In this document: positions 33,901 to 43,361 of the stretch, one piece after another
Numbering within the stretch: the stretch's first letter is position 1
Layout: the number at the start of each line of letters is the position of its first letter
From: Gonatopus flavifemur
Taxonomy: Eukaryota; Arthropoda; Insecta; Hymenoptera; Dryinidae
Direction of reading: 5' to 3'
DNA length: 64,000 bases
NCBI GenBank assembly: GCA_018340375.1
Contig: JAFFJZ010000020.1
Span: forward strand, 2,170,001 to 2,234,000
Notes under the pieces: generated by a model
The model's input: the letters and a program-made list of their open reading frames with translations, nothing else
Databases searched by the model: none
Told to the model about the DNA's origin: nothing
Position numbers and translations under genes: made by a program

Positions 33901-36900
33901 ATTCTTTCTCTTGAGTAGTTCATTCCACTCAAAAAAAAAAACCAACTCTGAGATACTTATCTTTCCCATCACGTGAAGGAAGCAGATACTACCAGGGATG
34001 GATAAAAGGATATCAAGGACAGGTATCATGAATATCCCCCTGGAAGACCCGCAATCATCCACGGGGAGGCCCAGTTGTCTGAAGCCGAATAAATTGCTTT
34101 CCACTGACCATTGTCTATTGGGAAGAAATTCTTGAGGAATGAGTGCTTCATTTTTACGCACAGTTCCTACACAAGTCAGTCCATTTGATTTCAAATTTCC
34201 AGCCAAGTCGTAACTAGTGGAGAAGTTGTCCATTGTGACTTTTCGACCTGTTGGAATAATACGGCTCACACAATTCAGTCACGCCTGCCTATGCAACGTT
34301 TGTTCGTCTGGTTGAACCACTTCGTTCCTTCCCCAAATAGACTTTTGCGTTGAGAGGATACGCTGTTTTTGCATCGCAGATCCAGATGATCTTCATGCCG
34401 TATTTGTCGGGTTTGGATGGAATGTAGTGCTTGAAAGAACAGCGGCCACGGAAAGGAACAAGTTGCTCGTCAATTGTCAAATTTTCACTCGGTGAATAAT
34501 ATTTTTTCAAATTGTGGACAACAAAATCGAACAGCTCTCTGATCGGAGAAAATTTGTCGTGCAAACGTCGTTCGCTGCGTGTGTCTTCATCATCGAGTCT
34601 AATGTAACGTATAATCGAGGTAAATCGTCCCACTCCCATCGTTGCTTCGAAGATGGGCAAGCCACGCAAACGCCCAAAATATTCTCGATAACTAAGTGCT
34701 CCATCGATCAACACCTGCAGCTAATAACAGACCGATGTAAGCTTTCATTTTCACACGATCGACATCTTTCCTTTGGTTTTCATGTTTTTTTGCTTCTGCA
34801 TTCGTGTTCCGCACAATCATGTCAATCATGACATCGTCAAATATCAATTCAAAGCAATGCTATACACTTTCCAAATGTTCACCTGGTGGCAGCACAACTT
34901 TGTTAAAACGATTACGTGAATATCGTGAAATATTTGGAGGATTACGTCGAGTGCTGATTGGTTTTGAACTCCATTATTCCGTTTGATCACGACCAAAAAT
35001 CGTGACATGATTGTCATGTATTTCATCCAATATATCAACATCGGAGTTTTCAGATACTTCTTCAGATTCTGCATCAGATTCGCTGTCAGAAGCAATATCA
35101 ACCGCATCTTCTTCCTCGCTTTCACAATAGGCTTTGGTATCGTCTTCTGATAAATTAGCTCGAATGGCTGCGGTAATTTCAGATTACTCGTGTCGATTCA
35201 AAACACGAACGGAGCGCCTTGTTGCCATTTGTCGTCTAAAATATTCCACATGCACTGAAATTCTCATACGACTTCATTTTCAAGTCAACTTACCTTCAAA
35301 GCACCCAAATCGCAAACTCTGAACCCACTTCTATACGCTAATAGTCACTGATTTTAGACACTAAGTTGCAGTGTCAGCTTTCTTGTGGTCCTTATACGAT
35401 GAGACTTGTACAATAGGACGCTCGGTTGTGCGCGTAGATATACTCGAGCCCACGAGAATGCATCCCGTTCCGACAAGATTTCGTTCCCCACACGCATACT
35501 CCCTCCCACTTTGCCACGCCCAAGTAGAGGAGCAAGCTGGCAGCGCAGAGTGAATGATATGATTTTTTCCGTTCTACATCTCATTAAATTTCTATACTTA
35601 AATATAAAAACATCACTCTGGAACATGTATCGGAATAATCGCTTGTCATATGCGAATAGAGACTCTTCTATGGTTTTTCTTAACAAAAAATCAAATAATT
35701 TCTCCTTGAACAAAATCCTTCAAAACATTAAAAAAATATCTGCAGGAAAGGAAATTCATTGGTCAAAACTGTTTTCTCATTGCAAATGTGGGTGATACGA
35801 ATAATTTGTTCATTACGTTATCTTCAGTTGATGTGAGAAACGACGAGCCTCAGAGGCCCGGCTTGTGCATTGTGTTCGTAATGAATATATACGTTTCCAT
35901 GGAACACTCAACAGGTGGAATTTTCACAATATCTGAATTTTTGGATGTATTTAGACTTGATTTAACTGAATTTCCATGCACAACTCCTCATTTCATACAC
36001 AACTTTGTGTATTTAGGAAATCGGGACCTGCCGGGCCTCTAAGGCCCGGCTTGTGACTTTGAGGGTTAATGTAACATTATCGCTGTATGATCAAAAGAAA
36101 TCAAAATTTCTTCCTCTTGCAATAAAAGGTGGTGATCTATTCAAGGCAACTCTCCCCTATATTCCATATGAAAATTAATGACTATACCAACTAAGAGTGT
36201 GTCGGTGCCCAATTTCATCGGATTTTTATCGGTCCGGTCAGGTCGGCATTGTTTAATCTCCTGAGGATTCCAGGTACTCTATTACAATTAAGTAGCCTAA
36301 TTGGTTTCAGAATACTGGAATTCATTCGGATTCCAGAACGACGCACACAACAATTATACTCATGAATTCTATGGTAATTCTACAGTTATCGATTGAATAT
36401 GAAATATTTCAACCAATTGAGATTTCAGAGAAGATTAATTTTGGTACAGATCCACTTTAAGATCAATTTTTGATGCATATAGGGTGTTTCAAAATTCATC
36501 ATTCGGATTTCTGTGCTTCATTCTGGAACCAAAATGAAATAATTTCCCGTTTGAAAAAAATTAGTTTTTGAGCTATGAGCATTTTTAGATTTTTTTTCAA
36601 ATCCAAATAACTCGGAAGCATTGTATTCTACATTCTTGAGCCTAACACCATTCTCTAATAGCTATAGTAGTTCAAAGTTGCTGAATTCTGATCGCTAGAA
36701 GCCAGAAAATTCCAAATCGCTATAGCTCCGCAACAAAAAATGATAGGATGATTCCATTTTTTTTTTAGAGATCCGGCGTTTTCCAACTTGGAGAATGGTG
36801 TTGAGCTCAAGAACGTAAAACACAATGCTGTTAAGTTATTTGGATTTGAACAAAAATTTTTTCAAACGGTCATAGCTCAAAAACTCAGTCTCCAAAAAAT

Positions 36901-39686
36901 TTTTTTTCAAACGGAAAATTATTGCATTTTGGCTGCAGAATACACCACAGAAATCCGAATAATGAATTCTGCAATACCCTTTATATTGACATGAATACAC
37001 CACATGATTAACATCGGCATTTTTAATCAACGTTCATTATCACCCGAGTACAAAAAGTAGGTCTAGTATCGTCGCAGCTACATGTACTTTTCAATAGATT
37101 CTTGATGTATTAGCAGATCACGTGATCATCCATAATTTCCATGAAAAGTCCCTTGAAAGCCTCACTGCAATATAGTATCCTTGACTTTTTATGGGACCCT
37201 TATGCAGGGTAGAGCGAGGCTAGTAGAGTAGAGTGAGTTGGACAATTGAAATATCTCGATGTCTAAGCATCGCACAACACTTTGAATGGTCAAAGAAAGA
37301 AGACATGGGTGAAGAAGAAGGGGGTAAGATGACGCACTTTCCCGCTTCACTACAACATGGAATAATACATAAAACCGGAAAGTTCGTCATCTCACCCCGT
37401 TTCATTCTATTGTCGTACGATGTCTTAGACATTGAAATATTCCAATTGTTCAACTAGCCCCGTCGTACTTTATCTACGGATTGCCTAATACTTCAAAATG
37501 ACCTTGTTTCTGAGTCTCCGAATAATATCACATGTTTAATTTTCTTTGCACTTCCTACGCACTAGTGAAGCACGTGATATTTCACAATTTCCATGAGAAG
37601 TCCCTCAAAACACTTCCAGCGATATGACATTCCTTGACTTTTACCAGACTCCGTATGTAATTGACTTCTCTTAGAATCGGAGATGATAATGGAAGAGCTT
37701 GAATGAAAGTTGAAGGTGCTGGACTCGAGTAACCCTACTGAATTTGGGGAGCTCGATTGAATACAGGAGACGATTGATTCCGGTCCCCCGAACTGACCCA
37801 ACTCGATAAAAAAATGATACCCGCAGACCTCGAATATCAATACAGAAGTTTTGTTATTGATTTAAATAAATCGTATTTTTCAATAATTCCTATGCATGAA
37901 AAATGAATGAATATTCACGATGGGATGATTTTTAATTTGTGCAGATAGAGGAATTAAAGAACATTTACCTGAAATATTAACTGCAATAGCACAAAAGGAT
38001 ATTGAATCCTTACCATCCTCAGCAACCACTTGTCAAATGAATTATATTCCAAATTTCGGATTTTTGTTGGCAATTAGTGGATGGAATTGTAGTCCACCCG
38101 AAGATGAAGATTTCCCAGGTTTAGAATTTAAATTGTCGAATAAAGATGTGAGATTCTATAAAAGTAAAGGTTCTCAAGGTGAGTATAATTTTGAAGTTTG
38201 AATTCACTTATTCTCACTCTGGACATCGCAGAATATTATGAAATTTGACATTTCCATTTAATTATACTTCATTATATCTATTATATCTGTATAGAATTAG
38301 ATGATACTATCGGTGATATTCATACCAAAATTTCAAATCGAGAAAAGCAAATAATGTTGAAGGTCGCACATTATATCAGCGCACATGCAACAATGATTTT
38401 CAAAGCTATCAAACTTTGTGCTGAATTGGACGCGTAAGTCAGCGTACAATGAATGTATTTTGTTTCCAAGTGAATCGTACGGTTTGTCAAAAAAAATTAG
38501 ACACACGAATTTCTTTCTAGTTTATTATCATTCTCAATTGCCGCAAGAAACAACAACTACGTTCGCCCGGAGATAGTGGAATCTCAAGTAATGGCGATAA
38601 AACAAGGCCGACATCCTTTACAAGAACTGATCCAATCTTTCATCCCCAACGACATTTATTCCGGTCAAGGGAATACTCTCGTGAAAATTCTAACTGGCCC
38701 TAATACTTGTGGTAAAAGTGTATACCTCAAACAAGTAGCGCTCATAGTGTTCATGGCCTTGATAGGCAGTTACGTACCTGCTGAATCTGCAACTATTGGC
38801 GTGGTTACTCACATATTTACGCAAATTTCGTCAACAAGCAGCATTTCTTCGGAATCATGCGCATTTTTGCAAGATGTTCAAAAGGTTAGTGCCATGTAAT
38901 ACATGGGCGTAGCCAGCTCAAAACTTAAGGGAGGGCAAAATGTTCAATTCAAATTTTCCACAACTTTTTTATATATAATTTTTGTATATTCAATTAGAAA
39001 AAATTTTTTTCCTATTCTACAAGGGGGGGGGGCAGCTGCCCTCCCTTGCCCCCCCCCCCTGGCTACGCCCATGATGTAATATATGTTGAGTATTTAATAA
39101 ATTGATGTGTCGTTACAGATAAATAACGCGCTTTATTCATCCACTCCTTGTTCCCTGATAATAATCGACGAATTTGGACAGGGGACGTCACAATTGAGCG
39201 GTTTATGTTTACTCGCCGCTTTATTAGACAGTTTTGTTCGAAGAGGTGTTCATTGTCCACATGTGTTCTTAGCTACACACTTGCAGCGAGTTGTTGAGAA
39301 ATTGTCAGGAAATTCCTTAACTGAAGCTCAGGTAATATTTTTGTTATCATGTTGTATCTGCCATAGTTCATAAATTATTCATCTGCATCACAGACGTTTG
39401 AACATATTTTCAATGAAGATGGATCTGTGGCTTGTGTGTACCGCCTGATTCCAGGAAATGTAACTAAAAGTTTTGCTCATACGGCAGCAAAAGCTGTTCT
39501 GGATAAAAGTGTTGTAGAACGTGCTTTAGAGGTAGGTTTGTGAATACATTACGAAATTCATTTTTCCTGTAAATGAATTGATCCAAATTATAGGTATACG
39601 AGTGTCAGAAAAAGGGTGAAATTCCTTCATTGTTACCTGAAATGAGACGACGTTACGATTTGTACGTATCAAATTATTCGATTTAG
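26404..39686 (+). CDS. MSH5: MSH5, MutS homolog 5 (meiotic recombination), multi-exon
   Basis: Ten exons splice with consistent phase: 26404-26987, 27083-27250, 27361-27565, 27663-27864, 37945-38178, 38295-38433, 38521-38884, 39119-39331, 39394-39531 and 39594 onward. They follow the MSH5 order from the N-terminal connector (NYLGAAYYNISTSE) through the core/lever (KVAHYISAHA, AARNNNYVRPE) to the MutS ATPase. The ATPase has a Walker A GPNTCGKSVYLKQ with the MSH5-style substitution after GPN, a Walker B LIIIDEFGQGTS and a CPHVFLATHLQ switch motif. There is no mismatch-binding domain I, as expected for MSH5. With MSH4 the product forms a clamp that stabilises crossover intermediates in meiotic nuclei. 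Intron 4 is 10 kb because of nested transposons. The last exon either reads through to a stop at 39684-39686 (779 aa) or splices at GTACGT (39662) to 48416 (842 aa, close to the usual 830). The start at 26404 is uncertain. Confidence 0.93.
27083..27250 (+). CDS. MSH5: MSH5 exon 2
   Basis: Acceptor 'aaaataag', donor TG|GTGAGT. The join with exon 1 gives HVMLSNLVMVDNETY, matching the conserved FMLTHLVNIDQDTY region of MSH5. A 95-bp intron precedes it. Confidence 0.92.
27361..27565 (+). CDS. MSH5: MSH5 exon 3
   Basis: Acceptor 'atccttacag', donor AAG|GTTTGT, phase 0 at its end. It encodes EIFYHPTRDLKILKRRHEV, the MutS core segment, and ends with KLSDWRKLHK. Confidence 0.92.
27663..27864 (+). 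CDS. MSH5: MSH5 exon 4
   Basis: Acceptor 'tttcgttacag'. It encodes TLAHIICIAE to GVDPELDE. Phase continuity with exon 5 requires the weak donor GAAT|GTTCGT at 27865; the better-looking GTAATT four bases later would create a stop. An (AT)n tract begins just after it. Confidence 0.85.
27865..27905. repeat. MSH5: (AT)n microsatellite at the start of MSH5 intron 4
   Basis: About 14 uninterrupted AT dinucleotides at 27873-27900, directly after the exon 4 donor. Confidence 0.9.
28499..28622. mobile_element. 124-bp hairpin MITE with CCCCTGGTGAAAA termini
   Basis: CCCTGGTGAAAATGAAGCGG at the left is mirrored by CTGCTTCAACATTTTTCACC at the right; the hairpin spans the whole 124 bp with a small loop. 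Non-coding; its transcript would form a long imperfect stem. Confidence 0.85.
29590..29770. repeat. GTATCG / TCTCG degenerate repeat
   Basis: GATACCGATA, GGTATCGTCTCG, GATATCGAGACG and GATACCGATACTGG recur over 180 bp, with an outer near-duplicate ending in CTCGTGC...CACCCC (29619-29640 and 29758-29772). It is partly self-complementary. Confidence 0.7.
29774..29917. mobile_element. 144-bp near-perfect palindromic MITE
   Basis: TACACTGAAAAAA at the left and TTTTTTTCAGTGTA at the right enclose arms that pair almost without mismatch (GTATGGCTCTCGCAGCTCTA with its inverse at 29880-29901). The loop is about 20 bases. Confidence 0.9.
30720..34069 (-). mobile_element. RTE-type LINE inserted in the piggyBac transposase
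   Basis: It is bounded by an 11-bp direct repeat CCCAGTTGTCT (30709-30719 and 34070-34080). The minus-strand 3' end carries a short ATGATGATG tail, as in RTE elements, and no poly(A). It is about 3.35 kb, so probably near full length. The insertion separates two parts of the piggyBac gene that join in frame. Confidence 0.92.
30742..33792 (-). pseudogene. LINE endonuclease-reverse transcriptase, frameshifted
   Basis: The N-terminal part (33792-32716) is an apurinic-type endonuclease: LRVGAWNVITLRQ, GISEMRWPQEGD, MGDWNAVVGQGK and QIDYILVKQRFR, then DTDHN (usually SDHN). The reverse transcriptase follows (32866-31829 and 31770-31351): NNKAPGIDGISADLIKA, QFGFRKNRGTREA, RRGVRQGCSVSPLIFNLYIE and RFVDDTAILA, where the canonical FADD has become FVDD. 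The C-terminal domain (31194-30742) has YGCETWTMGK and GRPRSSYMKQ. At least three frameshifts separate these frames, so the copy is dead. The order and motifs fit the RTE/BovB group often annotated as craniofacial-development-protein-2-like. Confidence 0.92.
36478..36983. mobile_element. 0.5-kb foldback MITE (ATAGGGTGTTTCAAAATTCA)
   Basis: The left end 'atagggtgtttcaaaattca' with 'tcggatttctgtg' is mirrored at the right by 'cacagaaatccga' and 'ctgcaataccctttat'. Inner blocks (a 'ttgagctatgagc' block and its inverse 'gctcaaaaac') also pair. Confidence 0.8.
37205..37473. mobile_element. 0.27-kb foldback MITE
   Basis: 'gttggacaattgaaatatct' with 'gatgtctaag' pairs with 'cttagacattgaaatattcc' and 'aattgttcaactag'. 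The termini are near 'agggtagagcgaggctagt' and its inverse. Confidence 0.75.
37945..38178 (+). CDS. MSH5: MSH5 exon 5
   Basis: Acceptor 'ttgtgcag', donor CAAG|GTGAGT, phase 1. The join with exon 4 gives DEYRGIKEHLPEILTAIAQK, the same length as the equivalent stretch in vertebrate MSH5. It also encodes MNYIPNFGFLLAISGW (clamp region). Confidence 0.9.
38295..38433 (+). CDS. MSH5: MSH5 exon 6
   Basis: Acceptor 'ctgtatag', donor GACGC|GTAAGT, phase 2. It encodes ELDDTIGDIHTKISNREKQI and KLCAELDA, the returning core helices. Confidence 0.92.
38521..38884 (+). CDS. MSH5: MSH5 exon 7 (Walker A)
   Basis: Acceptor 'tttctttctag', donor AAG|GTTAGT. It encodes AARNNNYVRPEIV, the GRHPLQEL block and Walker A GPNTCGKSVYLKQVA, then IFTQISSTSSISSESCAFL, the MutS signature-loop region. 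Confidence 0.95.
38902..39073. mobile_element. 172-bp MITE inside MSH5 intron 7
   Basis: Perfect 15-bp termini CATGGGCGTAGCCAG / CTGGCTACGCCCATG, flanked by an 8-bp direct repeat ATGTAATA (38894-38901 and 39074-39081), which points to a non-autonomous hAT-type element. Without it and one repeat the intron would be only 54 bp. It is related to the element at 3602-3759. Confidence 0.93.
39119..39331 (+). CDS. MSH5: MSH5 exon 8 (Walker B)
   Basis: Acceptor 'cgttacag', donor CAG|GTAATA. It encodes SLIIIDEFGQGTSQLSG (Walker B with catalytic Glu), then HCPHVFLATHLQRVVEKL. Confidence 0.95.
39394..39531 (+). CDS. MSH5: MSH5 exon 9
   Basis: Acceptor 'tgcatcacag', donor GAG|GTAGGT. It encodes TFEHIFNEDGSVACVYRLIP and KSFAHTAAKAVLDKSVVERA, matching the SHASHTAAQAG dimerisation segment of MSH5. 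Confidence 0.93.
39594..39686 (+). CDS. MSH5: MSH5 exon 10
   Basis: Acceptor 'aattatag'. It encodes VYECQKKGEIPSLLPEMRRR. It either reads to TAG (39684-39686) or splices at GATTT|GTACGT (39661). The splice is favoured because MSH5 proteins normally extend about 40 more residues. Confidence 0.85.
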   Translation, partial: VYECQKKGEIPSLLPEMRRRYDLYVSNYSI

Positions 39687-41082
39687 AAGCATGTTTATAT
39701 AACAAATAATTCACTGAGTACAGTATCACTCAAAAGTTTCGGTACACCTTTAGAAAGAAAGGAAAGAGTTTGAAGTGTCATATCTAAGGCAACCAAAAAT
39801 ATGCTCTGACAAATTTGTTTTAAGCGTTTAAAATATGCCCCGAAAAACTGTTTTTATGCCCAAAACAGAATGTGTTATAAGAAGCAGTTTTTATGGTCTC
39901 AAAATATGCTTTTCAAATATGTCAATATCTTACACTGTAAAAAATAATAAGAATTTTCCTGTATACACACTGCAAAAAATAGATGTAAATTTACATATAC
40001 AGTGTAGTGTTAAGGGGGTATTTTAGTGTAGGAGCACGAATTCCGGACGTTTATTCGAGCTCTGTACAAATAAAACAAAGAATATTTTCACCATCCATCA
40101 TTCCAACATTTGTTTATTGATCTTTTAAAAATACAAAAAAAATTACTGGTGATCTGAAACAAAAAAATCCAATAGGATCTTGATCAGTGAAGATACCGCT
40201 ATGGTATGAACCTCGGATAAGTGAAAAAAAGATTTCCAGACAAAATGGCAGCCATTTGGGAAAAAAATATTTTTTCCACGTTTTTCATGACCATTTCAAA
40301 TTTTTTAAAAATATTAAAATCGGAAAATTTTCAATTTTTGTTGGTTCATACGATAGAGAGATGTATAAAGAATTTTCATACCGAATTTGAAATAAATCGG
40401 TTCAGTAGATCTTGAGACATCGTGTATGCCAGCTCGAAAAAAGTAGTTTCGAGAGAAACGCGTTTAAAGTTTTGAGTCAAGATTCCGGAAATTTTACTTA
40501 TTGAATAGTGCGGTATACTTACATATTGTTCATCAGCCATTCCTGCCCCATAGAATGGACCTTCCTCAACTTCAAAATGCTCATTCTCGAAAGTTCTTTC
40601 GACAGTATGTCAGATCCCCACAAAATCTGACCAGTTTTTGGAGCAATATGTGATATTATTTTCCCGATCGCACCAGATTAGATGCCGCGTCACTAAAATG
40701 GCTATAACTCTGTAAATAATGATAATTTCAAAAAATCCTTCCAAGGGCACAATCTTGCATATCTAAACTTCGAAAATATGGAAAAAATTCCGATTTTTTC
40801 GGATTTCTAGACTAAAATACTGCCTCAATTTTACCTCTAACATCGGTAAAATTACACTGGTACCAGAGTAAATCCCCATGTGGAAATTTGTCCAAAACTG
40901 TATATAGGTATGGTAGATATATATAGCATATATTATAGGTAGGTCTCTGACTGAGGTTCGATACCCGTTGGAAAAATGTTTCCCAGACATTGATGTCAAA
41001 CCTCAGTCCAATGTGAAAATAATTTTTTTTCTGTTTGTCTAATTTTGCATCAAACAGGTAGGTGTATTTTACACAAAAATGT
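39687..41082. other. Non-coding region downstream of MSH5 exon 10
   Basis: No gene. It contains one apparent transposon end near 39725 (CAGTATCACTCAAAAGTTTC then 'ggtacacc', Tc1-like in style) with no partner in the window, and low-complexity AT-rich text. If MSH5 continues to 48416 this is intron 10. Confidence 0.5.
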
Positions 41083-41906
41083 ACACAGTTGGAAATTTTG
41101 TGTTAAATTCAACACATTTCACATGTCCCAAACGGTCCACACATATTTTTGTGTCGATATCACGTAATGTATTTGTGTTAGCTAATAACTCAAGCTCGAT
41201 GTAAATAATATAACACAAAAAGATGTTGATAAAATTTTGATTGGAATTTCCGATCGTGTATATTCAACACATAAGTACTGTCAAATGAAATCCAAAATAA
41301 GGAATGAATCAACAGTTCACAAGTGTAATTTATGGATTTTTTCACATCAATCAAATGTGAGAATCACACTTTTTTCGTGTTGAAACAATGCATGCACCGA
41401 GAGAAAAAGCATGCTTTAGAAGCATGACACACTTCAATGGTTCTAACGCATTTGTTATAACGTATTTTTAACGCTCGGGACTCATGCAGTTAACGCACGA
41501 GACCATGCTTTTTGGGTATGTGTCACATGCTTTCTAAGCATGGGTACCGAGCGTTGGAAGCAAGTTATGACGAATGCATTAGAAACTTTAGTGCGTCATA
41601 CTTCTGCAGTATGCTTTTTCTCTCGGTGTGAGAATAAATTGAAAAAAACAGTACTTCAGTAAGCATTGAACATGGATCGTCGGGACCGAATGTTGAAGCT
41701 GTATCACTCAAGCCACTGCCGGTCCTTTGATTGAGTGTACTTTCTTTGCGTATATCAACTCGCACTCTATCTTCAAATTCACATATATAGAAAACAAATT
41801 TCCATTGGAATGAAAGCTAAAACCAAAATGAATGAACAGTTCTTCCGACGACCACTAAAGTTACACGTACATAGAAGTTTCATAAAAAAATAGCTCCCAC
41901 CACTAC
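41083..41906 (-). mobile_element. 827-bp family copy, inverted, with nested MITE
   Basis: It starts CACAGTTGGAAATTTTGTGT and runs as the reverse complement of 6419-7245 (the left-end portion beyond the 'ctcccaccact' block is missing). It is interrupted at 41395-41628 by another MITE. Confidence 0.85.
41395..41628. mobile_element. 234-bp MITE with CACCGAGAGAAAAAGCATGC termini
   Basis: The ends CACCGAGAGAAAAAGCATGC and its inverse (AGTATGCTTTTTCTCTCGGTG) are long TIRs. Comparison with the uninterrupted copies at 6940 and 42425 shows insertion at a 'gcata' site, giving a 2-bp TA-like target (now TG). This fits a Tc1/mariner-type MITE. Confidence 0.9.
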
Positions 41907-42728
41907 ACAGTTGAAAATTTCGTGTAAATGTGTTAAAAAATCCGTGTGTCATGAATTTACTGTTAAATATTCAACACAACCACGTGTAACTTCTACAGAC
42001 CGTCCTTGTGTAATCAGGTCTCAACTGATTTATAATGTGAAATCATTCAAACAAGTGAAAAAAAGTGTCAAAATGACACAAATGTTATTCAACTCAAGAT
42101 TGAACATAAAAATTGTGTTGTTCTCAACTACCAAGGGGAGATCGCCAGTGGGGGGAGCTATTTTTTATGAAACTTCTATGTACGTGTAACTTTAGTAGTC
42201 GTCGGAAGAACTGTTGATGCATTTTGGTTTTAGCTTTCATTGTAATGGAAATTCGTTTTCTAGATATGTGAATTTGAAGATAGAGTGCGAGTCGATATAC
42301 GCAAAGAAAGTACACTCAATCAAAGGACCGGCAGTGGCTTGAGTGATACAGCTTCAACATTCGGTTCCGACGATCCATGTTCAATGCTCATTGAAGTACT
42401 GTTTTTTTTCAATTTATTCTTATGCATTGTTTCAACACGAACAAAGTGTGATTTTCACATTTGATTGATGTAAAAAAATCCATAAATTACACTTGTGAAC
42501 TGTTGATTCATTCCTTATTTTGGATTTCATTTGACAGTACTTATCTGTTGAATTTACACGATCGGAAATTCCAATCAAAATTTCATCAACATCCTTTTGT
42601 GTTATATTATTTACATCGAGCTTGAGTTATTAGCTAACACAAATACATTATGTGATATCGACACAAAAATATGTGTGGACCGTTTGGGACATGTGGAATG
42701 TGTTGAATTTAACACAAAATTTCCAACT
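41907..42728 (+). mobile_element. 827-bp family copy, complete
   Basis: Nearly identical to 6419-7245, from CACAGTTGAAAATTTCGTGT to ATTTCCAACTGTG. It abuts the inverted copy at 41083-41906, forming a head-to-head pair. Confidence 0.9.
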
Positions 42729-42730
42729 GT

Positions 42731-42977
42731 GTAGCGATCTCCCCTTGGTAGTTGAGAATAACACAATTTTTATGTTCAATCTTGAGTTGAATAAGATCTG
42801 TGTCATTTTGACACTTTTTTCCACTTGTTTGAATGATTTCACATTATAAATCAGTTGAGACCTGATTACACAAGGACTGTCTGTAGAAGTTACACGTGGT
42901 TGTGTTGAATATTTAACAGAAAATTCATGACACACGGATTTTTTAACACATTTACACAAAATTTCCACCTGTGCAGG
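42731..42977 (-). mobile_element. 827-bp family fragment
   Basis: The reverse complement of the first 245 bp of the family (from the 'ctaccaaggggagatcgc' block to 'acacaaaatttccacctgtg'). It abuts the end of the complete copy. Confidence 0.85.
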
Positions 42978-43361
42978 TGTAATTTTATACACACCTGTAG
43001 GTAGCAACACAATTTACCACAGTCCATGTAAATTAACAGGCGATGAAGGTAATTTTACATATCTAATGATTGCGTCAGTCATTTTCCTTGATACAGATCT
43101 GTAATTTTACATCATACATACCATGTAATTCTATCGATACTGTGAGGGTAAATGCTGTTGCCACTGACATCTTGGTAAAATCACCGTGAAAATTTCTCAC
43201 AGTGCAGCAACTGGGAAATTGCGATCATGGGATAGGAAATCTATTTCCGACATAATGTATAAAAATTACCATAAATGTAACTGAAGGTCCAAACTTTATG
43301 AGATTCTCACCATCATTTTGAACACAATTTTCGGTGAAGAACGGACAATTCATCACCCACG
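42978..43361. other. Non-coding spacer with MITE-like end
   Basis: Contains repeated 'gtaattttaca' words (43046, 43104) and ends near 43205 with a CACGGTGATTTT...CTCACAGTG block resembling MITE termini. No gene. Confidence 0.4.

Larger units (their letters stand above)
30114..35260 (-). pseudogene. piggyBac transposase, interrupted by LINE, frameshifts and stop
   Basis: The minus-strand order is: acidic N-terminus near 35260-35030, core 34830-34289, 34269-34081, then after the LINE 30708-30114. The three piggyBac catalytic Asp positions are visible: LTIDEQLVPFRGRC, KVTMDNFSTSY and KGGVDTLDQLYHSY. Joining 34081 to 30719 across the target duplication restores one frame (NLFGFRQLGT). The C-terminal cysteine-rich domain is present (RCALC, then CCVCHKNVC and NEH) but a TAA falls inside it after CALCP. 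Several frameshifts break the N-terminal half (near 34280, 34720, 34840). The element cannot mobilise itself. Confidence 0.92.
28306..36069 (-). mobile_element. piggyBac-like element in MSH5 intron 4, split by a LINE
   Basis: TTAA at 28306-28309 and 36066-36069. The inverted ends read TTAACC(T/C)TCAAAGTCACAAGC at both sides, followed by CCGGGC-containing subterminal repeats (28351 'aagccgggctt'; 35847 and 36025-36050 'aggcccggcttgtg'). The transposase lies on the minus strand. The total of 7.76 kb includes a 3.35-kb LINE and several small foldbacks; without them it would be about 4 kb. Confidence 0.92.
28252..36122. repeat. Inverted flanks extending outside the piggyBac TTAA sites
   Basis: 28252-28305 (ATTGCAAGAGGAAGAAATTT to 'gataatgttca') is the inverse of 36070-36122, so the two sides of the element mirror each other for about 54 bp beyond the TTAA. 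Either the piggyBac entered the centre of an existing palindrome, or the mobile unit is larger than TTAA to TTAA. Confidence 0.75.
36123..37944. other. MSH5: 3' part of MSH5 intron 4
   Basis: Non-coding apart from two foldbacks (36478-36983 and 37205-37473). It ends in a T-rich acceptor 'tttttaatttgtgcag' at 37944. Confidence 0.7.

Noticed and set aside
36836..37030. Short frame in the foldback at 36478-36983
   Set aside because: It lies inside a MITE and is mirrored by the opposite arm; no domain.
26404..39686. MSH4 or MSH2-type MutS instead of MSH5
   Set aside because: The N-terminus lacks mismatch-binding domain I, and the Walker A variant, the SFAHTAAKA segment and exon order match MSH5 better than MSH4.
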